DNA of 64,000 nucleotides from Pseudomonas cavernae (GCF_003595175.1 NZ_CP032419.1:4216001-4280000); one strand, 5' to 3'; positions 42,923 to 52,063 are shown, counted from the first letter of the stretch. Numbers and translations: made by a program. The notes: generated from the letters alone by a model not told the origin.

Positions 42923-42963
42923 ACCCTCTCCCCCAGCCCCTCTCCCACAAGTGGGAGAGGGGA
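42923..42963. repeat. CCCTCTCCC/GGGAGAGGG-type palindromic repeat
   Basis: CACCCTCTCCCCCAGCCCCTCTCCCAC pairs partly with GTGGGAGAGGGG. It ends 8 bp before the aidB stop codon and could serve as a transcription end for aidB. Confidence 0.7.
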
Positions 42964-42971
42964 GCCAAGCG

Positions 42972-44621
42972 TCAGACCAGATGCGGCGTGCTGCGCGCCA
43001 CCAGCGCCTCGACATCGATCCCGCGCGGCAAGGTGCCGTAGACCCGCCCGCCTTGGCCCAGGCGGCTGGCGATAAAGGCATCGGAGACAGTGGCATTGCC
43101 GGCCTCCAGCAACAGCTTGGCCTGCAGGGCAATGGCCACGTCTTCAGTCAGCTGGCGGGCGCGGTACTGGATGTCGCCGGTGTCGCGGAAGGCCGCCTGC
43201 AGTTGCTGGATATGCGTCTTGAGGCGGGCATCGCCGTGGCCGTCGCCGAGTTCGGCAAACAGCGCGTCGAGCACGCCCGGCTCCTTGGACAGCGCGCGCA
43301 GCACGTCCAGGCACTGGACGTTGCCCGAGCCCTCCCAGGTGGAGTTGACCGGCGCCTCGCGGTACAGCCTTGGGAGGATGGTGTCCTCGACATAGCCGGC
43401 GCCGCCCAGGCACTCGGCGGCCTCGTTGATCATCGCCGGGGCGCGCTTGCAGATCCAATACTTGCCGACCGCGGTGACCAGGCGGGCGAACTTGTCCTCC
43501 TGGGCGTCGTGCGGGTTGTCCAGGGCGCGGCCCATGCGCATGGTCAGCGCCAGCGCCGCCTCGCTTTCCAGGGCCAGGTCGGCCAGCACGTTCTGCATCA
43601 GCGGCTGTTCGGCCAGCACCCGGCCGCCGACCTGGCGGTGCGCGCAGTGGTGCGCGGCCTGGGTCAGCGCTTGGCGCATCAGCGCACTGGAGCCGACCAT
43701 GCAGTCGAAGCGGGTCAGCGCCACCATCTCGATGATGGTCGGCACGCCGCGGCCTTCTTCGCCGATCATCCAGGCCAGGGCGCCGCGGTACTCGACTTCG
43801 CTGGAGGCGTTCGACCAGTTGCCCAGCTTGTTCTTCAGGCGCTGGATGTAGAACTCGTTGCGGCTGCCGTCCGGGCGGTGGCGCGGCAGCAGGAAGCAGG
43901 TCAGGCCCTTGTCGGTGTAGGCCAGGGTGAGGAAGGCATCGCACATCGGCGCCGAGCAGAACCACTTGTGGCCGACCAGCTCGTAGGCCTGGCCCGGGCC
44001 GGGAATGCCCACCGGATAGGCCTTGGTGGTGTTGGCGCGGACGTCGGTGCCGCCCTGCTTCTCGGTCATCGCCATGCCGATGGTGGCGCCGGCCTTCTGC
44101 CCGATCGGCAGGTTGCGCGGGTCATACTGGGTGGCGAGGATCTTCGGCAGCCAGGCTTCGGCGATGTTCGGCTGCAACTTGAGCGCCGGCACGCTGGCGT
44201 AGGTCATGGTCAACGGGCAGCCGCTGCCGGCCTCGGCCTGACTGTGCAGATAGCTCATCGCCGCGCGGGCGACCTGGGCGCCGGCACGCGGGTCGGTCCA
44301 GGGCAAGGACGGCAGGCCGTGCTCGATGGCCGTGCGCATCAGCTCGTGATAGGCCGGGTGGAACTCCACCAGATCGATGCGATGGCCATAGCGGTCATGG
44401 CTCTTGAACACCGGCTTGTTCTCGTTGGCGAGAAAACCGGCGGCCAGCAGCGGGCCGCCGGCCAGGGCGCCATAGGCGTCGATGCGCGCCTCGGCCCAGC
44501 CGCCACCGAAGCGGCGGGTCCACTCCTGCAACGGCAGGTCGACGCGATAGAGGTTGGCGCCGTCCAGCGGCGGCACCTGGTTGAGTACTTCATGGGTCTC
44601 GGCGAACTGGTGCAGGCTCAT
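42972..44621 (-). CDS. aidB: AidB-type acyl-CoA dehydrogenase family flavoprotein
   Basis: This 549-residue protein aligns along its length with E. coli AidB as I remember it: NANLYRVDLPLQEW-like start, ANENKPVFKSHDRYGHRIDLVEFHPAYHELM, EAGSGCPLTMTYASVPAL, GMAMTEKQGGTDVRANTT (FAD loop), GHKWFCSAPMCDAFL, KNKLGNWSNASSEVE and GSGNVQCLDVLRAL. AidB binds FAD and DNA and is linked to protection against alkylation damage. Here it follows a TetR gene, with its GGAG site inside the last tetR codons, so control by that TetR is likely rather than by Ada. Confidence 0.93.
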   Translation of the reverse strand: MSLHQFAETHEVLNQVPPLDGANLYRVDLPLQEWTRRFGGGWAEARIDAYGALAGGPLLAAGFLANENKPVFKSHDRYGHRIDLVEFHPAYHELMRTAIEHGLPSLPWTDPRAGAQVARAAMSYLHSQAEAGSGCPLTMTYASVPALKLQPNIAEAWLPKILATQYDPRNLPIGQKAGATIGMAMTEKQGGTDVRANTTKAYPVGIPGPGQAYELVGHKWFCSAPMCDAFLTLAYTDKGLTCFLLPRHRPDGSRNEFYIQRLKNKLGNWSNASSEVEYRGALAWMIGEEGRGVPTIIEMVALTRFDCMVGSSALMRQALTQAAHHCAHRQVGGRVLAEQPLMQNVLADLALESEAALALTMRMGRALDNPHDAQEDKFARLVTAVGKYWICKRAPAMINEAAECLGGAGYVEDTILPRLYREAPVNSTWEGSGNVQCLDVLRALSKEPGVLDALFAELGDGHGDARLKTHIQQLQAAFRDTGDIQYRARQLTEDVAIALQAKLLLEAGNATVSDAFIASRLGQGGRVYGTLPRGIDVEALVARSTPHLV

Positions 44622-44623
44622 GG

Positions 44624-45271
44624 TTATTGCTCCTCAGTTGGCAAGTGCGCGCCCACGGCGCGCAGGCAGAAAGTGACCAGGGCCTGACTGACGTCGGCCA
44701 GCTCCAGGCTCGGCCGTCCCGACTCGCGCGCCGCACGGGCCGGCGGCGACAGCGGGCCGACCAGCGCTTCGGCGATGGCGCCGACCAGGCAGGCGGCGCT
44801 CAGGGGGATGGGTTGCTGGCGCAATACGCCGACCTGCACGCCCTCCTCCAGCAACTCGGCGAACAGGCCGGCATAGGCCTCGCGGTAGCGCAGGCGCTGT
44901 TCGTCGACTTCCGGATCGACCGGCTCGGCGATCAAGGCGAAGGCCAGGCGGCGACTGTGCCAGGCGCGCGCGGCGAACTGTTCAAGCCCCGCGGTGAGAC
45001 GCGCGGCGACACTGCCGGGGGCGCGCAGGGCCTGACCCAGCATATCCACCTCATGCTGGCTGGCGCGGGCGAAGACCTCCGCCGCCAACTCGCCCTTGCC
45101 GCGAAAATGCCGGTACAGACTGCCGGTGGCGATGCCGACGTCCTCGGCCAGGCCCTGCATGGTCAAGGCGGCGAAACCGCCAGCGGCGACCCGCGCCAGC
45201 GCGCAGTCGAGGATGCGTTCGCGCAACTCGAGGTCGCGGTCCTGACGGGCTTCGGTGGTGCGATAGGCCAT
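44624..45271 (-). CDS. TetR family repressor of aidB
   Basis: This 215-residue TetR-type regulator has the N-terminal helix-turn-helix (ALTMQGLAEDVGIATGSLYRHFRGKGELAAEVF, about 36-66, shown here only by its key parts MQGLAEDVG and GSLYRHF) and a variable ligand domain with several aromatic residues. The gene is two bases upstream of aidB and its stop region includes the aidB ribosome site. A double palindrome overlaps its own 5' region, which suggests autorepression and co-control of aidB. The inducer is unknown. Confidence 0.9.
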   Translation of the reverse strand: MAYRTTEARQDRDLELRERILDCALARVAAGGFAALTMQGLAEDVGIATGSLYRHFRGKGELAAEVFARASQHEVDMLGQALRAPGSVAARLTAGLEQFAARAWHSRRLAFALIAEPVDPEVDEQRLRYREAYAGLFAELLEEGVQVGVLRQQPIPLSAACLVGAIAEALVGPLSPPARAARESGRPSLELADVSQALVTFCLRAVGAHLPTEEQ

Positions 45272-45274
45272 AAA

Positions 45275-45316
45275 CTGAATCCTGATTCACTCTTTGCCTA
45301 GTGAATCAGGATTCAG
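45275..45316. promoter_or_regulatory. TetR operator: paired palindromes upstream of tetR-aidB
   Basis: CTGAATCCTGATTCAC (45275-45290) and GTGAATCAGGATTCAG (45301-45316) are a perfect 16-bp inverted repeat separated by 10 bp, and each half is itself nearly palindromic (TGAATC..GATTCA). It starts four bases from the tetR start codon on its upstream side. This is a typical TetR operator layout for two dimers. Between 45317 and 45490 nothing else is seen. Confidence 0.8.
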
Positions 45317-45490
45317 ATCTTGCAGAAAGCGGGATTTGCGCCAAAACCACGCGCGTATTGGTCGCCGGGAAAGAGTGCCGCGGCGCGGGCACGTTACGCG
45401 CGCAGAGTTAGATAAGGCGCTGCTGCCGCCGAAAGCGGCGCCACTCAGAGCAGGCACTGCCGCGCCTGCCAGGCTGACTGAACGCCGTGA

Positions 45491-45655
45491 CTAGTGGCCT
45501 GTACGGTTAGTTGGTTAACTCAAGTTCGGATGGCTGAGGTTCTGAGACCAGGCGCTGCGACGAGTCATAGCAGGGCTATGGCGAGGAGCAGCAACGCAGT
45601 ATCGGGACCTCAGGCGCCGAAATTGACTAATTGAACTAACCACACAGGCCACTAG
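45491..45655 (+). mobile_element. 165-bp MITE-like element, type A, copy 1
   Basis: It begins CTAGTGGCCTGTACGGTTAG and ends with the inverted counterpart CTAACCACACAGGCCACTAG, so the ends share CTAGTGGCCTGT and GGTTAGTT blocks. The core has a CATAGC/GCTATG stem. It is non-coding. A copy with only 3 differences in 165 bp is at 48337 in the same orientation on the other side of ladS. It lies 17 bp beyond the ladS stop codon. Confidence 0.9.
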
Positions 45656-45672
45656 CAACCTGGCAGGGCGGG

Positions 45673-48078
45673 TCAGGCCTGAACCCCAGGGGGCGGGCTG
45701 CCTGCCGGCTGGCCCAGCAGCCAGGCCTGCAACAGCGTCTGCAGCGCCTCGAACTTCACCGGCTTGGCCAGGTAGTCGCTCATCCCGGCCGCCAGGCAAC
45801 GCTCGCGGTCGCCGCTGTGGCTGTGCGCGGTGATCGCCAGCACCGGCAGCTCGGCGCAGCCCGGCAGGGCGCGCAGCGCGCGGCAGGTGGCGAAGCCGTC
45901 CATCACCGGCATCTGACAATCCAGCAACACCGCGTCCACCGCCTCGCGGCGCAGCAGTTCGAGGGCCTCGGCGCCGTTGTCGGCATAGCGCACCCGGTAA
46001 CCGAGCTTGAGCAGCATGCCGCGGGTCACCAGCTGGTTGATCGCGTTGTCCTCGACCACCAGCACCGTGCACTGCTCGGGATGGCGCCCCGGAGTGCCGG
46101 CCGCGTGCTTCGGCGTCGACGCCACGGCCGTCTGCGCCGGCAACGACAGAGGTACGCAGAGCTGGAAGCAACTGCCCTGCCCCGGCATGGACTGATGGCT
46201 GAGCGTGCCGCCGAGCAGGTCGACCAGTTGCCGGCAGATCGCCAGGCCGACACCGAGGCCGCCATAGGCGCGGGTCATCGAGCCGTCCAGCTGCTGGAAG
46301 CGCCGGTACAGGCTGCCATCCGCCGGCACGCTGAAGCCGATGCCGCTGTCGATCACCTCGACGCACAGCGGCAGGCTGCCGCGCTCGACCACGGCGCGAC
46401 GCACGCGCAGGCAGACGCCGCCAGTCGAGGTGAACTTGATCGCGTTGTCGAGCAGGTAGCCGAGGCACTGCGCCAGCTTGCCGGCATCGCCTTCGAGGGT
46501 GTCGGGCAGGCTGTCACCCAGTTCCAGGCTGAAGCTCAGGCCTTTGGCCTCGGCGCGCGGGTTGAACTGCCCGTGCAGGCCATCGCACAGGCCGCGCAGA
46601 CTGAACGGCTCGCGCCGTGGATAGAGCTTGCCGGCCTGTAGCTCGGTGAGGGTGAGGATGTCGTTGACCATGCGCATCATGTCGCGCGCCGAGCTGGCCG
46701 CAGTGTTCTGGTACTGCGCCAGCTCGGCGTCCAGCGCCACCGTCTGCATCAGTTCCAGCGAGCCGATCACCCCGTTCATCGGCGTGCGCAGCTCATGGGT
46801 GACGGTGGCGAGGAACTCGTCCTTGAGACGGTTGCTGTTGGCCAGTTCCTGGTTCAGCGCCTCCAGCTTGCGCCCGGACTCGTAGAGAATCCGCGCCCGC
46901 TCCTCCTTCATCGCGTTGATGCGGTCGGCCAGCGCCAGCGACAGCAGGCCGACCTCGATCGCCGAGCCGATCTGGCTGGCGTACATGGTCAGGAACATGT
47001 TCGGCAGATAGCCTAGGACCATCAGGGTGTTGACGATGCCCCCAAGCAGGAAGGCGCTCCAGGCGATGATGAAATAGCGTGCCACCCGCATGTTGCGACG
47101 CCAGGCGGAGAAAGCGGCGGCAAAGATCACCACGGTGAACAACAGGGCGACATAGGTGGCCCAGCGCAGTGAGAAACCGTAGCTGGCGGTGAGCGCCAGC
47201 AGCATCGCCAGCGCGCCGAGCGCCATCATGCCGAGCAGACTGCGGTCGATCCACGGGCTGTGTTCGGCGGTGTGCAGGAAGCTGCGCGCGAACTGGCAGC
47301 CGAACAGCGCCGCCGAGCCGATCAGGAACGGCGTCGCGGCGTTCGCCCACCAGGGGCTGTTGGGCCAGAAGTACTCGATGCCGGCGCCGTTCACCGACAC
47401 TTGGTAGAGGCCGAACGAGGCGATATAGAGGATGTAATAGAGGTAGCTGGTGTCGCGCACGCTGAGGTAAATGAACAGGTTGTAGATCAGCATCACCAGC
47501 AGCACGCCGTAGATGATGCCGAGCACATAGATGCGCCCCGGCTGCGCCTCTAGATAAGCGGTCGGCGACCACAGGCTCAGCGGCGCCTGGATCGAACCCT
47601 GGCTCTTCAGGCGCAGGTACAGGCGCTGCGGCTGCCCGGGCTGCAGGTCGAGTTCGAACAGGTAGTTGTTCTGGCGGATCTGCCGGCTGGTGAACGGATG
47701 CGCATCGCCGGTGCGCTGGGCGAGCTGGAAGCCGCCGCGACCGTCGGCCAGGTAGAGGTCGAGGTGATCCAGCGGCGGGTAGGCCAGCTCCAGCAGCCAG
47801 GCCTGCTGGCCACGGGCCGCTTGCGGTCGGTAGTCGAGATCGAGGCGCAGCCAGAACACCGAGCGCGAGTAGCCAGCGTTCAGCACGTCCCGATCGAAGC
47901 GGCGGAAACTGCCTTGCAAGGCCGGCGAGAGGATCTCGTCGATGCTGGCGTCGCCACGCACGTCCTCGAACACCTCCATGTGCCGGCCGAGCGGCAGCTG
48001 GCGGGTATGCTCGTCGAATTCGACCGCGCCGGCCAGGCTGGCCAGCAGGCATAGGAATAGAAACAGGCTGTAGCGCAT
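45673..48078 (-). CDS. ladS: Hybrid sensor histidine kinase LadS
   Basis: This 801-residue hybrid kinase has a signal peptide, a periplasmic 7TMR-DISMED2 domain (about 20-175), seven transmembrane helices (about 183-385), a HisKA domain with His428 in THELRTPMNG, an HATPase domain (DNAIKF near 544, GLGVGLAI near 607) and a receiver with Asp720 in LLDCQMPVMDG. This architecture, with a single receiver, and its place between tetR-aidB and thiD match P. aeruginosa LadS. LadS responds to calcium and passes signal to GacS, raising RsmY/RsmZ and favouring biofilm over acute virulence. Identity is inferred from domains and synteny. Direct repeats flank the gene. Confidence 0.9.
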   Translation of the reverse strand: MRYSLFLFLCLLASLAGAVEFDEHTRQLPLGRHMEVFEDVRGDASIDEILSPALQGSFRRFDRDVLNAGYSRSVFWLRLDLDYRPQAARGQQAWLLELAYPPLDHLDLYLADGRGGFQLAQRTGDAHPFTSRQIRQNNYLFELDLQPGQPQRLYLRLKSQGSIQAPLSLWSPTAYLEAQPGRIYVLGIIYGVLLVMLIYNLFIYLSVRDTSYLYYILYIASFGLYQVSVNGAGIEYFWPNSPWWANAATPFLIGSAALFGCQFARSFLHTAEHSPWIDRSLLGMMALGALAMLLALTASYGFSLRWATYVALLFTVVIFAAAFSAWRRNMRVARYFIIAWSAFLLGGIVNTLMVLGYLPNMFLTMYASQIGSAIEVGLLSLALADRINAMKEERARILYESGRKLEALNQELANSNRLKDEFLATVTHELRTPMNGVIGSLELMQTVALDAELAQYQNTAASSARDMMRMVNDILTLTELQAGKLYPRREPFSLRGLCDGLHGQFNPRAEAKGLSFSLELGDSLPDTLEGDAGKLAQCLGYLLDNAIKFTSTGGVCLRVRRAVVERGSLPLCVEVIDSGIGFSVPADGSLYRRFQQLDGSMTRAYGGLGVGLAICRQLVDLLGGTLSHQSMPGQGSCFQLCVPLSLPAQTAVASTPKHAAGTPGRHPEQCTVLVVEDNAINQLVTRGMLLKLGYRVRYADNGAEALELLRREAVDAVLLDCQMPVMDGFATCRALRALPGCAELPVLAITAHSHSGDRERCLAAGMSDYLAKPVKFEALQTLLQAWLLGQPAGSPPPGVQA

Positions 48079-48174
48079 GCGGCCCCGCAGAGACCCCGTC
48101 GCAGCACGCCGAGAGTCCCCACTCTCGCCGCTGGCGCTACCGCGCAGGGCCGGATTATTGAGTTTGGCGCCACT

Positions 48175-48340
48175 CTAGTGTCCCGAACCGGAAGTTGGCT
48201 ATTTAATTTTGCCGGTGCCTCTTGCCGGCATGCGGCGTTGCCACTCCTCGCCATAGCGGAGCCATGCTCGTCGCGGCGCCTGGCCTGCCAACAACATTCA
48301 CGCGCCAACTCTTAAACGAACTCCCAATTCAGGACACTAG
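48175..48340 (-). mobile_element. 166-bp MITE-like element, type B, diverged inverted relative of type A
   Basis: Its ends CTAGTGTCCCGAACCGGAAG and, in reverse complement, CTAGTGTCCTGAATTGGGAG match at most positions. The core GCGTTGCCACTCCTCGCCAT aligns with the reverse complement of the type A core. It therefore looks like a distant relative in the opposite direction. Its right-hand CTAG (48337-48340) is also the first four bases of the next type A copy. The 48079-48174 stretch upstream of ladS shows no gene. Confidence 0.8.
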
Positions 48341-48501
48341 TGGCCTGTACGGTTAGTTGGTTAACTCAAGTTCGGATGGCTGAGGTTCTGAGACCAGGCG
48401 CTGCGACGAGTCATAGCAGGGCTATGGCGAGGAGCAGCAACGCCGTATCGGGACCTCAGACGCCGAAATTGACTAATTGAACTAACTACACAGGCCACTA
48501 G
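48337..48501 (+). mobile_element. 165-bp MITE-like element, type A, copy 2
   Basis: It has the same length, ends and orientation as the copy at 45491 and differs at three bases that I can count. The shared CTAG with element B means that the two elements abut without a spacer. It lies 105 bp upstream of the thiD start codon. Between 48502 and 48606 only a small TGAC...GTCA repeat (48551-48564) is seen. Confidence 0.9.
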
Positions 48502-48606
48502 CACCGCCGCCCGGCGGAAAAGCCAGGCATCCCCGGCGTGACCCAATAGCTGACGCCACGGTCAATTAAGGCCATCGCCAACGGAAAAATGCTAAGCTCG
48601 CGCACC

Positions 48607-49404
48607 ATGAATACCTACAGTTCCCGCCCCGTTGTTCTCTGCCTTTCCGGCCACGACCCCAGTGGTGGTGCCGGCCTGCAGGCGGATATCGAAGCCCTGC
48701 TGGCCCAGGGTTGCCACGCCGCTCCGGCGGTCACCGCGCTGACCGTGCAGGATAGCGTCAACGTCCAGGACTTTCGCGTGCTCGACCGCGCCTGGGTGCT
48801 GGCCCAGGCCCATGCGGTGATCGCCGATCTGCCGGTCGCCGCGGTCAAGCTGGGCATGCTCGGCTCGGTGGAGATGGTCGACACCGTGCTGGAAATCATG
48901 CAGGCGCTGCCCGGTGTGCCGCTGGTCTGCGACCCGGTGCTGCGCGCCGGCGGCGGCGGCGCCCTGGGCAAGGACGAAGTCGGCTACGCCATGCGCGAAC
49001 GCCTGCTGCCGCTGGCGACCATCGCCACCCCCAACCTGCCGGAAGCCCGCATCCTCGCCGAACTGCCGAATGGCAGCGCCGACGAATGCGCGGAGAAGCT
49101 GCTGCCTTATGTCCAGCATCTGCTGATCACCGGCGGCCACGGCGACGAGGCCGAAGTGCACAACCGCCTGTATTCGCGCGACGGCAGCCGCCACAGCTTC
49201 AGCTGCCAGCGCCTGCCCGGCAGCTACCACGGCTCCGGCTGCACCCTGGCCAGCACCCTGGCCGGTCGCCTGGCCCTGGGCGAGCACCTCGCCAGCGCGG
49301 TGGAATCGGCGCTGGCCTATACCTGGCGCACCCTGCGCGACGCCGAACAGCTGGGCCACGGCCAGTTCATCCCGCGCCGCCTGCCGCTGGACTTCTGTTC
49401 ATGA
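48607..49404 (+). CDS. thiD: Hydroxymethylpyrimidine/phosphomethylpyrimidine kinase ThiD
   Basis: This 265-residue ribokinase-fold enzyme phosphorylates HMP twice to give HMP-PP for thiamine synthesis. Motifs are [15 protein letters not shown] (about 14-28), VKLGMLGS near 80, [10 protein letters not shown] near 107, TPNLPEA near 139 and the anion-hole [12 protein letters not shown] near 210-221. The ATG at 48607 gives the normal length. It overlaps thiE by four bases (ATGA), so the two are co-translated. No TPP riboswitch is seen before it. Confidence 0.96.
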   Translation: MNTYSSRPVVLCLSGHDPSGGAGLQADIEALLAQGCHAAPAVTALTVQDSVNVQDFRVLDRAWVLAQAHAVIADLPVAAVKLGMLGSVEMVDTVLEIMQALPGVPLVCDPVLRAGGGGALGKDEVGYAMRERLLPLATIATPNLPEARILAELPNGSADECAEKLLPYVQHLLITGGHGDEAEVHNRLYSRDGSRHSFSCQRLPGSYHGSGCTLASTLAGRLALGEHLASAVESALAYTWRTLRDAEQLGHGQFIPRRLPLDFCS

Positions 49405-50036
49405 GCCCACAACTGCGCGGTCTCTACGCCATCACCGACAGCCAGCTGCTGGCCGATGGCAAGCTGCTGCCCTATGTGGAAGCGGCATTGGCCGGCGGCG
49501 CCCGCCTGCTGCAGTACCGCGACAAGTCCGGCGACGCGGCCCGTCGCCTGGACGAGGCCAGCGCCCTGCACGAGCTGTGCCGGCGCCATGGCGCCGAACT
49601 GCTGATCAACGACGACGCCGAGCTGGCCGCACGCCTGGGCGTCGGCGTGCACCTGGGCCAGGGCGACGGCTCGCTGGTCGCCGCCCGCCGCCGGCTCGGC
49701 GGGGACGCCATCATCGGCGCCACCTGCCACGCTCAGCTGGAACTGGCCGAGCAGGCAGTCGCCGATGGCGCCAGCTATCTCGCCTTCGGCCGCTTCTTCA
49801 ACTCCAACACCAAGCCCGGCGCGCCGGCCGCCACGCTCGAACTGCTGAATGAAGCGCACAGTCGCTTCCAACTGCCGATCGTCGCCATCGGCGGTGTCAG
49901 CCTGGACAATGCGCCGGCGCTGATCGCCCGCGGCGCCAGCCTGATCGCCGTGATCCACGCGCTGTTCGCCGCCGACTCGGCTGCCGAGGTCGAGCGCCGT
50001 GCACGCGCCTTCAGCGCCCTGTTTGCAGCCCATTGA
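49401..50036 (+). CDS. thiE: Thiamine-phosphate synthase ThiE
   Basis: This 211-residue TIM-barrel enzyme joins HMP-PP and thiazole phosphate to give thiamine monophosphate. It shows LRGLYAITD at the start, LQYRDKSG (about 35-42), [23 protein letters not shown] (about 62-84), [26 protein letters not shown] and [13 protein letters not shown] near the end. Its start overlaps the thiD stop. hemL follows 22 bp later on the same strand. Confidence 0.96.
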   Translation: MSPQLRGLYAITDSQLLADGKLLPYVEAALAGGARLLQYRDKSGDAARRLDEASALHELCRRHGAELLINDDAELAARLGVGVHLGQGDGSLVAARRRLGGDAIIGATCHAQLELAEQAVADGASYLAFGRFFNSNTKPGAPAATLELLNEAHSRFQLPIVAIGGVSLDNAPALIARGASLIAVIHALFAADSAAEVERRARAFSALFAAH

Positions 50037-50058
50037 TTCCGTTTTAGAGAGCCTCGCC

Positions 50059-51342
50059 ATGTCCCGTTCGGAAACCCTGTTCGCCAACGCTCAGAAACAC
50101 ATTCCCGGCGGGGTCAACTCGCCGGTGCGCGCGTTCAAGAGCGTCGGCGGCACGCCGCTGTTCTTCAAACACGCCGCCGGCGCCTACGTCACCGACGAGG
50201 ACGACAAGCGCTATGTCGATTACGTCGGCTCCTGGGGCCCGATGATCCTCGGCCACAGCCACCCGGACGTGCTCGATGCGGTGCGCAAGCAGCTCGAGCA
50301 CGGCCTGTCCTACGGCGCGCCGACCGCGCTGGAAGTGCAGATGGCCGACCTGGTCTGCAGCCTGGTGCCGTCCATGGAGATGGTGCGCATGGTCAGCTCC
50401 GGCACCGAGGCGACCATGAGCGCCATCCGCCTGGCCCGCGGCTTCACCGGCCGCGACAGCATCATCAAGTTCGAGGGCTGCTACCACGGCCACTCCGACA
50501 GCCTGCTGGTTAAGGCCGGCTCCGGCGCCCTGACCCAGGGCGTGCCGAATTCCGCGGGCGTGCCGGCGGCTTTCGCCCGGCACACCCTGACCCTGCCGTT
50601 CAACGATCTGGAGGCGGTGGCGCAGTGCCTGGCCGCAGTCGGCCAGGACGTCGCCTGCATCATTGTGGAACCCGTCGCCGGCAATATGAACTGCGTGCCG
50701 CCGGCCCCGGGCTTTCTCGAAGGGCTGCGCGCGCAGTGCGACCAGCATGGCGTGGTGCTGATCTTCGACGAGGTGATGACCGGCTTTCGCGTCGCCCTCG
50801 GTGGCGCCCAGGCGCACTACGGCATCACCCCGGACCTGTCGACCTTCGGCAAGATCATCGGCGGCGGCATGCCGGTCGGCTGCTTCGGCGGCAAGCGCGC
50901 AATCATGGAACACATTGCCCCGCTCGGTCCGGTCTACCAGGCCGGCACCCTGTCCGGTAACCCGCTGGCGATGGCCGCCGGCCTGACTACCCTCAAGCTG
51001 ATCAGTCGCCCGGGCTTCCACGCCGAACTGAGCGACTACACCACGCGCCTGCTCGACGGCCTGCAACAGCGCGCCGATGCCGCCGGCATCCCCTTCGTCA
51101 CCACCCAGGCCGGCGGCATGTTCGGCCTGTATTTCAGCTCGGCCTCCGACATCGTCACCTTCGCCGACGTGATGGCCAGCGACGCCGAGCGCTTCAAGCG
51201 CTTCTTCCACCTGATGCTGGACGGCGGCGTCTATCTGGCTCCGAGCGCCTACGAAGCCGGCTTCACCTCCATCGCCCATGGCGATGCCGAGCTGAAAATT
51301 ACCCTCGACGCCGCCGAGCGGGCCTTCGCCGCCCTGAAATGA
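50059..51342 (+). CDS. hemL: Glutamate-1-semialdehyde 2,1-aminomutase HemL
   Basis: This 427-residue PLP enzyme converts glutamate-1-semialdehyde to 5-aminolevulinate for haem synthesis. It has [10 protein letters not shown] near 17, [20 protein letters not shown] near 116, EGCYHGHSD near 139, [10 protein letters not shown] near 236, and the PLP Lys K265 in [12 protein letters not shown]. The length fits HemL. The ATG at 50059 follows a GAGAG site. The thiD-thiE-hemL order is standard for Pseudomonas. Confidence 0.97.
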   Translation: MSRSETLFANAQKHIPGGVNSPVRAFKSVGGTPLFFKHAAGAYVTDEDDKRYVDYVGSWGPMILGHSHPDVLDAVRKQLEHGLSYGAPTALEVQMADLVCSLVPSMEMVRMVSSGTEATMSAIRLARGFTGRDSIIKFEGCYHGHSDSLLVKAGSGALTQGVPNSAGVPAAFARHTLTLPFNDLEAVAQCLAAVGQDVACIIVEPVAGNMNCVPPAPGFLEGLRAQCDQHGVVLIFDEVMTGFRVALGGAQAHYGITPDLSTFGKIIGGGMPVGCFGGKRAIMEHIAPLGPVYQAGTLSGNPLAMAAGLTTLKLISRPGFHAELSDYTTRLLDGLQQRADAAGIPFVTTQAGGMFGLYFSSASDIVTFADVMASDAERFKRFFHLMLDGGVYLAPSAYEAGFTSIAHGDAELKITLDAAERAFAALK

Positions 51343-51499
51343 GGCCCCACTGCGCCGACGGTCAGGCCGCTGGCCGGCGGCGCAGAAAAGCAAGTAAAGC
51401 CTTTGTAAGAACGAGCCCGCTTATTTCATAATGTGAAAGCCGACGCGTTTCGTCGGTGGGCATACCGCCCGCTCGGTTTCCTGAGGCGCTTGGATTTCC

Positions 51500-52063
51500 A
51501 TGAACCGCACCGGACGCAGCCTGACCTGGGGTTGCCTGATGCTCACCCTGCCCCTGCTGGCACAAGCGGGAGGCAACTCCCTATTGATTCCGGCGACCGG
51601 CCGCTGCTCGCTGAACACCAGCCCCGAAGCCCTGGCCGAAGCCCTCTCCACCTGCCGGCAAGCCGCGCAGAACGGCGACGTGCAAGCCGAATATGAGCTC
51701 GGCGAGTTCTATTACGACGGCCAACGCACCCCGCGCGACCTCAGCCAAGCCCTCAACTGGTTCGAACAAGCCTCGCTGCAAGGTCATGCCCAGGCGCAAT
51801 CACGCCTAGGCATGATGTTCTTCCGCGGCGAAGGCGTGCCGGCCAACAACGTTCAGGCCTATATCGTGCTGAAGATGGCGGCGGTGAATGGCGCCGAAGA
51901 AGCGATGGACAGCGCCGACCTGGTGGCCGCACAGATGCGCAGTGACGAGCTGGAAATCGCCACCCAGGTACTCGGCCAGATCTTCCGCAGCTACCTGCAG
52001 GAGCTGCAGACCGCCGACGGCGCCGTGCCGCTCGCGCCTCTGCAAGCCCCGTCCGAGCCTTAA
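51500..52063 (+). CDS. Sel1-like repeat (TPR) exported protein
   Basis: This 187-residue protein has a signal peptide (about 1-23, TLPLLAQAGG) and at least two Sel1-like repeats: AEYELGEFYYDGQRTPRDLSQALNWFEQA (about 64-92, in part) and QAQSRLGMMFFRGEGV with AYIVLKMAAVNG. The C-terminal tail is Pro-rich. Such solenoids mediate protein contacts, and the partner is unknown. Upstream, CATAAT at about 51427 may be part of a promoter. It corresponds in position to PA3978 of P. aeruginosa as I recall. Confidence 0.85.
   Translation: MNRTGRSLTWGCLMLTLPLLAQAGGNSLLIPATGRCSLNTSPEALAEALSTCRQAAQNGDVQAEYELGEFYYDGQRTPRDLSQALNWFEQASLQGHAQAQSRLGMMFFRGEGVPANNVQAYIVLKMAAVNGAEEAMDSADLVAAQMRSDELEIATQVLGQIFRSYLQELQTADGAVPLAPLQAPSEP

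Noticed and set aside
45491..48501. Composite transposon carrying ladS
   Set aside because: The flanking elements are 165 bp and non-coding, and ladS sits in its expected Pseudomonas neighbourhood between tetR-aidB and thiD, so it was not brought in by them.
48502..48606. Possible TPP riboswitch upstream of thiD
   Set aside because: Only about 105 bp remain between the MITE-like element and the start codon, and no THI-box consensus or matching stem layout was seen.
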